From CAZOLI01 sp964580675 (GTDB taxonomy: Bacteria; Planctomycetota; MHYJ01; CAYXQY01): DNA of 9,769 nt. The DNA is taken from assembly GCA_964580675.1 (NCBI GenBank), contig CAZOLI010000073.1, forward strand, positions 1 through 9,769, read 5' to 3'. The notes beneath the pieces were generated by a model. It had not been told where the DNA came from. It saw nothing but the letters and a program-made list of their open reading frames with translations, and did no database searches. The position numbers were made by a program, and so were the translations under genes. Positions 1 through 8,324 of this stretch are shown here, in pieces (positions within the stretch are counted from its first letter, which is position 1; each line of letters starts with the position of its first letter).

Positions 1-16
1 ATTGTTCCCATCGCTC

Positions 17-28
17 ACAAACGTTTGT
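17..28. repeat. 12-bp perfect palindrome upstream of rplL
   Basis: ACAAACGTTTGT reads the same on both strands and lies 33 bases before the rplL start codon. It has no loop, so as RNA it would form a poor hairpin; as DNA it could be a protein-binding site. No poly-T follows it, so it is not a terminator. A 12-bp palindrome can arise by chance in a genome, and the function is unknown. The rest of 1-47 shows no recognisable gene. One frame closes at TAA 48-50 and another at TGA 67-69; either could be the end of rplJ, the usual upstream neighbour, but too little sequence is present to say. Confidence 0.3.
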
Positions 29-47
29 CATTCGCATCTGCAATTCG

Positions 48-54
48 TAAGGAG
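48..54 (+). promoter_or_regulatory. Strong Shine-Dalgarno of rplL
   Basis: TAAGGAG, complementary to the 3' end of 16S rRNA, ends seven bases before ATG 62-64. It fixes the rplL start at 62 rather than at the in-frame TTG at position 2. No other gene in the window has a site this good: rpoB has AGGT at 572-575, rpsG has AGGAA at 8718-8722 (12 bases from its ATG), and rpoC and rpsL have no clear site. A strong site suits L7/L12, the one ribosomal protein present in several copies per ribosome. Confidence 0.8.
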
Positions 55-61
55 AAGAACC

Positions 62-550
62 ATGGCTGACGAAGCAACCGAAGAAGCTACGGGGGAGACG
101 GCTGTTGAACTGTCCGATGAAGCGGAGGAAGTCGTAAATTCGTTCCAGGATCTGGAGGACGACCAGCGTCGGGAAGCCTTCCTGAAGGTGGTCAGTGAAT
201 CCCCTGTTTTCTGGATATCGGATGTTGTTAGTTCGATGGAAGATCGATTCGACGTCTCCACCTCAGCACCCGCCGTGGCCGCCGCACCCGCCGCTGGTGG
301 AGGAGCCGGTGACGAGGAAGAAGAGGAAGAAGAAGAAAAAGCCATCGTCGACGTCGTTCTTCAGGACTTCGGCGACGAAAAAATTAAGGTCATCAAAGCC
401 GTACGGGGCCAGACCGATCTCGGGCTGAAAGAAGCCAAATCCCTCGTCGACGACGCACCAAACACCGTCAAAGAAGGTGTGCCCACCGAGGAAGGTGAAA
501 AAATTAAAGAGGAACTGGAAGACGCCGGCGCTGACGTAGAATTAGAGTAA
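62..550 (+). CDS. rplL: Large ribosomal subunit protein bL12 (L7/L12), extended and acidic
   Basis: bL12 forms the mobile stalk of the 50S subunit and recruits and stimulates EF-Tu, EF-G and other translation GTPases. The protein has 162 residues, against about 121 in E. coli. The C-terminal domain (about 93-162) is clear: KVIKAVRG at 109-116 and LGLKEAKSLVD at 120-130 form the factor-binding helices and keep the conserved basic residues, followed by the VKEGV and EDAGADVELE elements. The N-terminal dimerisation domain ends near FDVS (63-66), which aligns with FGVS of E. coli residues 31-34, so about 32 extra residues precede it. The hinge (67-92) is Ala/Pro/Gly-rich and ends in a run of eight Glu (85-92). 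By hand count there are 48 Asp/Glu and 14 Lys/Arg, far more acidic than usual. The start follows the strong Shine-Dalgarno at 48-54. rpoB begins 32 bases after the stop, so there is no room for the roughly 320-base attenuator-bearing spacer of E. coli. The identification is firm; the extension is at the sequence level only. Confidence 0.95.
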   Translation: MADEATEEATGETAVELSDEAEEVVNSFQDLEDDQRREAFLKVVSESPVFWISDVVSSMEDRFDVSTSAPAVAAAPAAGGGAGDEEEEEEEEKAIVDVVLQDFGDEKIKVIKAVRGQTDLGLKEAKSLVDDAPNTVKEGVPTEEGEKIKEELEDAGADVELE

Positions 551-582
551 CGCTTTTCATTTCAGGCATTCAGGTAGAAATT

Positions 583-3500
583 ATGGAAACAGTACATACG
601 GGTGAATCCGAAAACGCACTGGACATCCCCCACCTTACGGACATCCAGATCAGTTCATACAAAGAGTTTCTTCAGAAGGATACACCCCACCGGAAACGGG
701 AGAACAAAGGCCTTGAAGCCATCCTTAACGAAACGTTCCCGGTGGAATCCTACGACGGAAGCACGACGCTAAAATACGTCAAATACGAACTTGGTCAACC
801 CCGGTATACACCGGAGGAATGCCGGAAGCTGGGTTTAACCCATGCCATTTCCCTCAAAGTACGCCTTCGTCTTGAAGGCGAAGAGGAAACCGTTGAGGAA
901 GACGTGTACCTCGGTGACGTGCCCGTAATGCTCGGTGGCGGACACTTTGTCGTAAACGGATCCGAACGCGTCATCGTGTCGCAGCTCAAACGGTCTCCCG
1001 GTGTTGACTTCATGGAAGAAGAACGGGGAGACACGGTTCTTCAATCCTGCTGGATGGTGCCCGATCGGGGATCCTGGATCGAGTTTCAGGTGTCGAAACA
1101 GGAACTTCTCCGGGTCCGAATTGATCAGAGCGGCAAGTTTCCCGCAACCATTCTCCTGAAAGCCTTTCAGCCTGAACTGGCCTCCGATGAAGATCTCATT
1201 CGCCGGTACTACGCGCCGACCGAAACCATTTCCCTCGACGAAGACACGGAACCGGAAGAACTGATCGACCGGGTGACCGTCGAGCCGGTCCACGACCCCG
1301 AAACCGGTAAGGTCATCATCGAAGCGGGTTATGAAATCAAATCCGCCTCCGCCGAACACATCCTCGGCAAGGACATTGACGAAATCGAAATCATAAAACC
1401 CCGTGAGGAAGGCCGCCTGGATCGGTTGATCCTGAACACACTCGAAGAAGAACGCAAAAAACTTGAGTCGATCAAAGAAGAACATGAAGTGGACAACCAC
1501 GAAGCGGCCCTTCTGTTCCTGTACGGAAAACTCCGACCCGGATCCCCCAAAACCCTGGAAAAAGCGAAGGGGCTCTTTGATTCCCGCTTCTTTGACGAAA
1601 GTCGGTACCGACTCGGCAAAGTGGGCCGTTTCCGGATCAACCGGAAGTTCGGAACCGATATTCCGGAGGACGAACAGACCCTGAAACCTCAGGACATTGA
1701 AAACGCCGTTGGTTATATCATGAAACTCCGGAGCGGTGAAGGACAACCGGACGACATTGACCACCTCGGAAACCGACGCGTCCGAACCATCGATGAACTA
1801 TTTGGTGAACAGGTTCGAATCGGGTTCCTCCGGCTCCGGCGGACCGTGGAGGATCGCCTGAACATGGAGCGGCAGGGAGACCAGACCCCGAAATCGCTCG
1901 TCAACGCCAAACCGATCTCCTCCGCCATTGATTACTTCTTCGCCCGGGGAGACCTCTCCCAGGTGGTTGATCAAACCAACCCGATTGCCCAGCTCACACA
2001 CCACAGACGCCTCAGTGCGCTTGGGCCCGGTGGGCTTAACCGGAAACGGGCCGGGTTTGACGTACGGGACGTCCACACCTCTCACTACGGACGGATCTGT
2101 CCCATCGAAACTCCCGAGGGAGCAAATATTGGACTGATTATGTCCCTCGCAATTTACGCGGACGTCGACGAATACGGCTTTCTCGTCACGCCCTATCGAA
2201 AGGTCGAGGACGGCCAGGCCACCGACGAAATTGAGTACCTGCAGGCAAGCGCCGAACAGGACATGGTCATGGCCAGCGTGGACGTCGAGATGGATGAGGA
2301 CGGCAACATCCTCGGCGACGAAGTCCTCGCACGGGTGAATGGCGAAATTGAGTTCGTCGATCCGGAGGAAGTTGATTATATGGACGTGGCATCACACCAG
2401 ACCGTGGGTGTCTCGGCAAGTCTCATACCGTTTCTCGAACACGACGACGCAAATCGCGCCCTGATGGGATCCAACATGATGCGTCAGGGGGTGCCGCTCA
2501 TGAATACGGAAAAGCCCCTCGTTGGCACGGGAATGGAAAAGAACGTGGGCCAGTACACCGACATGGTCAAAAAAGCCGAGAATTCCGGAACGGTGACAAA
2601 AGTCACGGCAAGCGAAGTTACCATTGACGACAACACCCACGAACTGCGAAAGTTCACGGATCTGAACGAAGGTCACACGCTGAACCAGCGTCCCATCGTC
2701 GAAGAAGGCGACGAAGTGGAAAAGGGCGAAATCATCGCGGACGGTGCCGCCACCGACGACGGTGAACTGGCACTCGGCCGGAATTTGCTGGTCGCCTTTA
2801 TGCCCTGGGAAGGATACAATTTCGAGGACGCCATCGTGATCAGCGAATCGCTCCTCAAAGACGGCAAATACATCTCCACCCATATTGAGGAGTTTGAAAT
2901 CGAAGCCCGTGAAACCGTACGGGGTAAGGAAGAGTTTACAAGGGACATTCCCAACATCAGTGAATACCAGCTCTCCAACCTCGACGAAAACGGTATAATC
3001 CGAGAAGGTGCTTACGTGGAACCGGGAGATATTCTCGTCGGAAAAGTGGCACCGAAAAGCAAAACCGAACAGTCTCCCGAGGAAAAACTGCTGAACGCCA
3101 TTTTCGGAAAGGCCGGGGAGGAAGTGAAGGATGAATCCCTCCGTGTGGATTCCGGCGTCGAGGGACTTGTTATTGAAACCAACAAATTCGAACGGAAAGT
3201 GGATCTCTCCGAGGAAGAAAACAAGGAAATTCGGAAAAAATCCCGGAAAATAAAAGCGGACTTTCGGAGCCTCGTCCAGGAGGAACTCGACGACCTGTAC
3301 GATGAACTAAAAGATGCATTTGGCAACGACGTCTTTGACGATAAAATCGACTTCTCCAAGGACGGCGACGCGTCCAAACTCTCGGAACTCAAAGAACTCC
3401 TTAACCTGGACACGCTGAACCTGGATAGCGAGAAGGAACGAGACGAAGCCGAAATCATACTCCGGGACTTTTACAAAACCGTCGAGAAGTACGAAGTCGA

Positions 3501-4100
3501 GCGGGATCGGGAAATCAACCAGATGACCCGTGGGGACGAGCTCGAAACAGGCGTCCTGGAAAAGGTCACGGTCAAAGTGGCCGATGTGCGAAACCTGAAC
3601 GTCGGGGACAAATTCGCAGGACGCCACGGAAACAAAGGCGTGGTAGCCCGNNNNNNNNNNNNNNNNNNNNNNNNNNNNNNNNNNNNNNNNNNNNNNNNNN
3701 NNNNNNNNNNNNNNNNNNNNNNNNNNNNNNNNNNNNNNNNNNNNNNNNNNACATGATGAAACTGGAGCATCTGGTGGACGACAAAGTGCATGCTCGAGCC
3801 ACCGGCCCGTACAGCCTGATTACCCAGCAGCCGCTGGGCGGAAAAGCAAGATACGGTGGCCAGCGGTTCGGGGAAATGGAAGTCTGGGCCCTCGAAGCAT
3901 ACGGAGCCTCCAACACGCTCCAGGAACTTCTCACCGTCAAAAGTGACGACGTCGACGGTCGCACAAAGATATACGAATCAATGGTGAAAGGGAAAAACTC
4001 CCTTGATCCCGGAACCCCCATGTCCTTCGAGGTTCTCACCAAGGAACTTCAGGGACTCTGCCTGAACCTCGAACTCGAAAAACGGAAAAAATCCTTTTAA
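583..4100 (+). CDS. rpoB: DNA-directed RNA polymerase beta subunit (internal assembly gap)
   Basis: The beta subunit forms half of the RNA polymerase active cleft and the rifampicin pocket. Left of the gap 1,022 residues are readable: N-terminal lobe and protrusion from residue 1 (YLGDVPVMLGGGHFVVNG at 109-126), rifampicin region at about 457-480, HYGRICPIETPEG at 501-513, the active-site E748-D749 pair in PWEGYNFEDA, and the substrate-contacting lysines K1010 and K1018 in GDKFAGRHGNKG. Bases 3651-3750 are all N. Reading resumes in a different frame at 3750 ([n]AC ATG ATG = Y-M-M-K-L) with the conserved C-terminus (SLITQQPLGGKARYGGQ, EVWALEAYGA, LLTVKSDDV), ending at TAA 4098-4100. The frame change and the apparent TGA at 3754 come from the placeholder gap length. 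Compared with E. coli and Thermus beta, about 140-155 codons are missing. A weak AGGT precedes ATG 583 by seven bases. rpoC starts 27 bases downstream, so the two subunits are co-expressed. Several residues in the rifampicin pocket differ from E. coli. Confidence 0.97.
3651..3750. other. Assembly gap of 100 Ns inside rpoB
   Basis: There are exactly 100 Ns, the conventional placeholder for a gap of unknown size. The left side ends in beta GRHGNKGVVA plus two bases of an Arg codon; the right side resumes at the Y-M-M-K-L-x-H-L-V-D-D-K motif of the same subunit in another frame. In E. coli beta these points correspond to about residues 1077 and 1231, so the true gap is expected to be about 420-460 bases and to hold the EDMP, DIVLNPLGVPSRMN and GQILETHLG motifs. 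Both flanks look like the same protein from the same lineage, so a misjoin is unlikely but not excluded. Confidence 0.97.
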
Positions 4101-4127
4101 CTGATTCTCATTATACCCTGAACTCCC

Positions 4128-7100
4128 ATGGATCTGTTTTATAACCGAATTAACGATTACGATTCCGCAACCATCCGTCTTGCTTCTCCGGAGGACATTC
4201 ATTCACAGTCGTACGGAGAGGTAAAGAACACCGAAACGATTAATTACCGCACGTTTCGGCCCGAAAAAGACGGGTTGTTCTGTCAGCGAATCTTCGGTCC
4301 GGAAAAGGACTGGGAATGTTTCTGCGGTAAATACAAGGGAATCAAGTACAAAGGCCTTGTCTGTGACCGCTGTGGCGTCGAGATTACCCTTTCCAGAGCA
4401 CGGCGAAAACGAATGGGGCACGTCGACCTGGCCGCTCCGGTGGTCCACTACTGGTTCTTCAAAACCATACCGAGTCGTCTCGGCAACATCCTGGGCATGA
4501 AGAACTCGGATCTCCAGCGAATTATTTACTACCAGGATTACGTCGTTACCAGTTCCGAAAACGAGGAAATAGCGAAGAGAGATCCCGAAGCCGCCAAAAA
4601 ACTGCAGAGGCAGAAACTCCTCAGCGAAAAGGAGTACAACCATTACAACGAACGGTTCCGGGACGAGTTCGAGGCCCAGATGGGTGCCGAAGCCATCCGT
4701 ACCCTGCTGGACACGATGGATTTTGAGCTAAAAATCGAACAGCTGCGGGAGGAACTGAATCAAACCGGTTCCAAACAGACCATCAAACGCATTACGAACC
4801 GTCTGCGGATTCTCCAGCAGCTGGATCAGTCCGAAAACGATCCCACGTGGATGATACTGGATGTGCTCCCCATCATTCCGCCCGATCTCAGACCTCTCGT
4901 TTCACTGGACAGCGGCAACTTTGCCACGTCCGACCTGAACGACCTGTACCGGCGGATGATCAGCCGAAACAATCGTCTCAAACACCTCCAGGACCTGAAC
5001 GCTCCCGAAGTCATCCTCCGGAACGAAAAACGGATGCTCCAGCAATCCGTCGACGCCATCTTCGATAACGGAAGCCTGAAACGACCTCAGACGGGTTCGG
5101 ACAACCGCCCCCTCAAATCTCTCACCGACATGATCAAAGGGAAACAGGGACGGTTCCGGAGAAATCTGCTCGGTAAACGGGTGGATTACTCCGCACGTTC
5201 CGTTATTGTCGCGGGCACGGACCTGAAACTGGACGAATGCGGACTTCCGAAAAAAATTGCACTGGAACTTTATGAGCCCTTCATCGTTCGGAAGCTGCGT
5301 GAGGAAGGAAAAGCCGATACCATTAAAAACGCGAAACGCATGCTCCGGCGTGAGGAGGACGTGGTCTGGGACATGCTCGAAGAGGTCATTAAGGACCACC
5401 CCGTGCTGCTGAACCGGGCACCGACGCTCCACCGGATGGGTATCCAGGCGTTCCAGCCCAAACTGGTCGAAGGAAACGCCATTCGAATCCACCCTCTCGT
5501 TACCCCCGGTTACAACGCGGACTACGATGGGGACCAGATGTCCGTCCACCTTCCTCTTTCGTGGGAAGCACAGATCGAAGCCCACACCATGCTGAAGTCC
5601 ACCCACAACATTCTTTCCCCGGCCCACGGAAATCCGATTGCCACACCGAGCCAGGACATGGTTCTCGGCGCCTATTACATGACGCTTCCACAGGAAGGTC
5701 AGAAAGAGGAAGGAAAATTGTTCTCCGGGTTTGAGGAAGCCATATTTGCCTACGACACGGACAATGTCAAAATCCATACCCTGATCGACGTCAATGTGGA
5801 TAAGGACATGGAAGTCGTCGATGAAAACGGACGAACCACACCGGAAGACGGCTTCCTGACGACTACGCCGGGTCGGATTCTCTTCAACGAAATTCTCCCG
5901 GACGAACTCCCCTACTACAACTACGCCCTGGACAAGGGAAATCTGAATGAAATTATCTACACCTGTACCAAGCGGCTCGACAAAGCTGACACGGTGGAAT
6001 TCCTCGACGCACTGAAGAAAACCACCTTCCACGCCTCCACCGTTTCCGGTCTAACCTTCGCGGTGGCCGATCTCCTGGAACCCAAAAACAAACAGAAGAT
6101 TCTGAATCAGGCCGAAAAGGACGTAGAAGAGATTGAGGAAAATTACCAGAAGGGAATTCTCACCCCCGGTGAGCGATTTAACCAGATCATCGACACCTGG
6201 ACTCAGGCGCGTGAGAGCGTGACAGAATCCCTGATGGAACGCCTCCAGGAAGACACGGATGACCCGGACACCCCACCGAATCCAATTCACGTAACGACCG
6301 TCTCTGGAGCCCGGGGAAGTCGTGACCAGATTCGACAGCTGGCCGGTATGCGGGGTCTTATGGCCCGGCCCTCCGGTGATATTATCGAGACACCGATTCG
6401 GGCAAACTTCCGGGAGGGGCTCTCTGTGCTGGAATACTTCTCCTCCACGCACGGTGCTCGAAAAGGCCTGGCCGACACCGCGCTAAAAACGGCCGATGCC
6501 GGTTATCTCACGCGCCGGCTTGTGGACGTTTCTCAGTCCGTTGTCGTTCGCTCCAAGGATTGTGGCACCCTGAACGGAATCACAAAATCCGCAATCCATT
6601 ACGGCGACAAAGAAAGCATTCCGCTCCGTGAACTGATCCGGGGACGATGTGCCCGGGACACCATCCGTGACGTCGTGACGGATGAAATTATCGTTGAGGA
6701 AAACGGTCTGATCACGGAGGACCTCGCCGAGGAAATCGAGGAAATGGCCTACGACGCCGTTCGCGTCCGGTCCCCGCTTACCTGTGAGGAACCGGATGGT
6801 GTCTGTGCCCGCTGTTACGGGATGGACCTGAACTCCAAAGAAATGGTTGAGGTCGGTATGGCCGCCGGTGTGATTGCCGCACAATCCATCGGAGAACCGG
6901 GCACACAACTGACCATGCGGACCTTCCACATTGGTGGTACGGCTTCACGGGACGTCGAGGAATCCGAAATTCGGGCCGATCAGGGTGGAAAAATCGAATA
7001 CCACAACCTCGAATGGGCCGAAAACGACGACGGCGACCGCGTTACCGTGAACCGTGACGCCGAAATACTCATCCTGGACGAGAAAAACCGGGAAGTCGAA

Positions 7101-8255
7101 AACTACGTCCTTGATCCCGGTACGGTCCTGAAAGTCGAGGACGAAGAAGACATCCAGGAAGGAGACGTGCTTGCCAGCTGGGATCCCTACAACGTCCCGA
7201 TCGTTGCCGAAGAAGGCGGTGTCGTCGATTACGAAGACATCGAAAAGGACGTGACCATGAAAGAGGAACTGGATCCCGCCACCGGCATCAGCCGGCGGAT
7301 CATCACCCAGCACACCGGTGAGATGCATCCGCAGATCCTCCTGAAGGATGACGATGGAGAAATTCTCAGTGTGTACACCATTCCGGAGGAAGCCCACGTC
7401 CTCGTCGACGAAGGCGAAGAAGTCACGCCGGGAACCATGATTGCCAAAACCCCGAGACAGATGGGTGGTACGCAGGACATTACGGGTGGTCTGCCCCGGG
7501 TTGAACAGCTGTTCGAGGCACGAACCCCCGACGAACCCGCCGTCATGGCCAAGATGGACGGCATCGTGGAACTGAAAGGCAAGAAACGAGGCAAACGAAA
7601 AATTATGGTCACCGACCCGAAAACGGATCGGGAAGCCGAACACCTCGTGCCTCCGGGAAAACACCTTCTCGTCCACGGTGGTGACCGCGTCGAAGCCGGT
7701 GAACCCCTTGTCGAAGGCCCACTTGACCCCGAGGAAATCCTCGAGATTAAAGGAGTGGAGGAACTGGCGGAATACCTGCTGGACGAAATCCAGTCCGTGT
7801 ACCGTTCCCAGGGGGTCAGCATCAACGACAAACACGTTGAAATCGTGATCTCCCAGATGCTCCGAATGGTCAAAGTAGAAGACCCGGGAGACTCCAAATT
7901 CCTTCCCGGCCAGGTGGTGAACAAATTCAAACTGGCCGAAGAAAACCAGAAAATCGCGGAGGAAGGCGGAAAACCCGCAAACTACAACCCGATGCTTCTG
8001 GGCATCACACAGGCTGCTCTTCGATCCGACTCCTTCATCTCCGCAGCTTCCTTCCAGCAAACGACCCGGGTGCTGACCGAAGCCGCACTGGCCAGCGATA
8101 CGGACGAACTGAAGGGGCTCAAGGAAAACGTCATTCTCGGCCACCTGATTCCGGCCGGCACCGGTTTCGAGGATTACCTGCGGAACTCCCTTCACCGGAA
8201 AACGGAAAAAGAAGAGGAGGAAATCCAGGTTACGGAGGAAAAACGAACGGTTTAA
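4128..8255 (+). CDS. rpoC: DNA-directed RNA polymerase beta-prime subunit
   Basis: Beta-prime carries the catalytic magnesium of RNA polymerase, the clamp, the bridge helix and the trigger loop. The protein has 1,375 residues (E. coli 1,407) and looks complete. The N-terminal zinc-binding cysteines are C64, C66, C79 and C82. The switch/rudder region includes RRNLLGKRVDYSARSVI (344-360). The magnesium-binding loop at 463-469 reads NADYDGD, where the family has NADFDGD; all three aspartates (465, 467, 469) remain. The bridge-helix region is SGARGSRDQIRQLAGMRGL (726-744). The second zinc site is C812, C886, C893 and C896. The trigger loop starts at GEPGTQLTMRTFHIGG (922-937), with M930 and H934 matching E. 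coli M932 and H936. About 180 residues then separate it from DITGGLPRVEQLFEAR (1117-1132); WDPYNVPIV there resembles the SI3 insertion of E. coli, so an SI3-type insert is present. The C-terminal tail is Glu-rich. There is no Shine-Dalgarno before ATG 4128; the start is chosen by the family N-terminus MDLFYNRINDYDS and the 27-base spacing from rpoB. Confidence 0.98.
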   Translation: MDLFYNRINDYDSATIRLASPEDIHSQSYGEVKNTETINYRTFRPEKDGLFCQRIFGPEKDWECFCGKYKGIKYKGLVCDRCGVEITLSRARRKRMGHVDLAAPVVHYWFFKTIPSRLGNILGMKNSDLQRIIYYQDYVVTSSENEEIAKRDPEAAKKLQRQKLLSEKEYNHYNERFRDEFEAQMGAEAIRTLLDTMDFELKIEQLREELNQTGSKQTIKRITNRLRILQQLDQSENDPTWMILDVLPIIPPDLRPLVSLDSGNFATSDLNDLYRRMISRNNRLKHLQDLNAPEVILRNEKRMLQQSVDAIFDNGSLKRPQTGSDNRPLKSLTDMIKGKQGRFRRNLLGKRVDYSARSVIVAGTDLKLDECGLPKKIALELYEPFIVRKLREEGKADTIKNAKRMLRREEDVVWDMLEEVIKDHPVLLNRAPTLHRMGIQAFQPKLVEGNAIRIHPLVTPGYNADYDGDQMSVHLPLSWEAQIEAHTMLKSTHNILSPAHGNPIATPSQDMVLGAYYMTLPQEGQKEEGKLFSGFEEAIFAYDTDNVKIHTLIDVNVDKDMEVVDENGRTTPEDGFLTTTPGRILFNEILPDELPYYNYALDKGNLNEIIYTCTKRLDKADTVEFLDALKKTTFHASTVSGLTFAVADLLEPKNKQKILNQAEKDVEEIEENYQKGILTPGERFNQIIDTWTQARESVTESLMERLQEDTDDPDTPPNPIHVTTVSGARGSRDQIRQLAGMRGLMARPSGDIIETPIRANFREGLSVLEYFSSTHGARKGLADTALKTADAGYLTRRLVDVSQSVVVRSKDCGTLNGITKSAIHYGDKESIPLRELIRGRCARDTIRDVVTDEIIVEENGLITEDLAEEIEEMAYDAVRVRSPLTCEEPDGVCARCYGMDLNSKEMVEVGMAAGVIAAQSIGEPGTQLTMRTFHIGGTASRDVEESEIRADQGGKIEYHNLEWAENDDGDRVTVNRDAEILILDEKNREVENYVLDPGTVLKVEDEEDIQEGDVLASWDPYNVPIVAEEGGVVDYEDIEKDVTMKEELDPATGISRRIITQHTGEMHPQILLKDDDGEILSVYTIPEEAHVLVDEGEEVTPGTMIAKTPRQMGGTQDITGGLPRVEQLFEARTPDEPAVMAKMDGIVELKGKKRGKRKIMVTDPKTDREAEHLVPPGKHLLVHGGDRVEAGEPLVEGPLDPEEILEIKGVEELAEYLLDEIQSVYRSQGVSINDKHVEIVISQMLRMVKVEDPGDSKFLPGQVVNKFKLAEENQKIAEEGGKPANYNPMLLGITQAALRSDSFISAASFQQTTRVLTEAALASDTDELKGLKENVILGHLIPAGTGFEDYLRNSLHRKTEKEEEEIQVTEEKRTV

Positions 8256-8279
8256 CCTCCGGAACGGTTCCTCTATAAT
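8251..8279 (+). promoter_or_regulatory. Possible internal promoter before rpsL
   Basis: A perfect TATAAT lies at 8274-8279. Seventeen bases upstream is TTTAAC (8251-8256), a weak 3-of-6 match to the sigma-70 -35 box that overlaps the rpoC stop codon (TAA 8253-8255). The spacer between the two boxes contains the palindrome GGAACGGTTCC (8261-8271), which might be an operator or only coincidence. Transcription would start near 8286, giving a leader of about 39 bases before rpsL. This is the longest spacer between genes of the cluster (69 bases), which fits an extra entry point for S12/S7, but the -35 box is poor and no experiment supports it. Confidence 0.35.
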
Positions 8280-8324
8280 AACAACCGTATTTTCGAATCA
8301 ATTTCGACGAATCGACAGAACGAG

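Noticed and set aside
1..61. C-terminus of rplJ
   Set aside because: L10 would be expected upstream, but its C-terminus is poorly conserved and no more than about 22 codons are visible in any closed frame, so it cannot be supported.
28..345. Minus-strand frame with a run of serines opposite rplL
   Set aside because: The serine run is the reverse complement of the polyglutamate hinge of L12; it is a shadow of a real gene.
3753..4100. A separate 115-residue gene starting at ATG 3753
   Set aside because: Its sequence is the conserved C-terminus of RNA polymerase beta. The ATG is the first internal Met of the YMMKL motif exposed by the N gap.
6945..8195. Long antisense open frames, up to 416 residues here and others at 4902-6032 and 835-1764
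   Set aside because: They lie opposite highly conserved rpoC or rpoB. Avoidance of TTA, CTA and TCA codons in the sense genes removes antisense stops, and the translations are Phe/Val/His-rich without domains.
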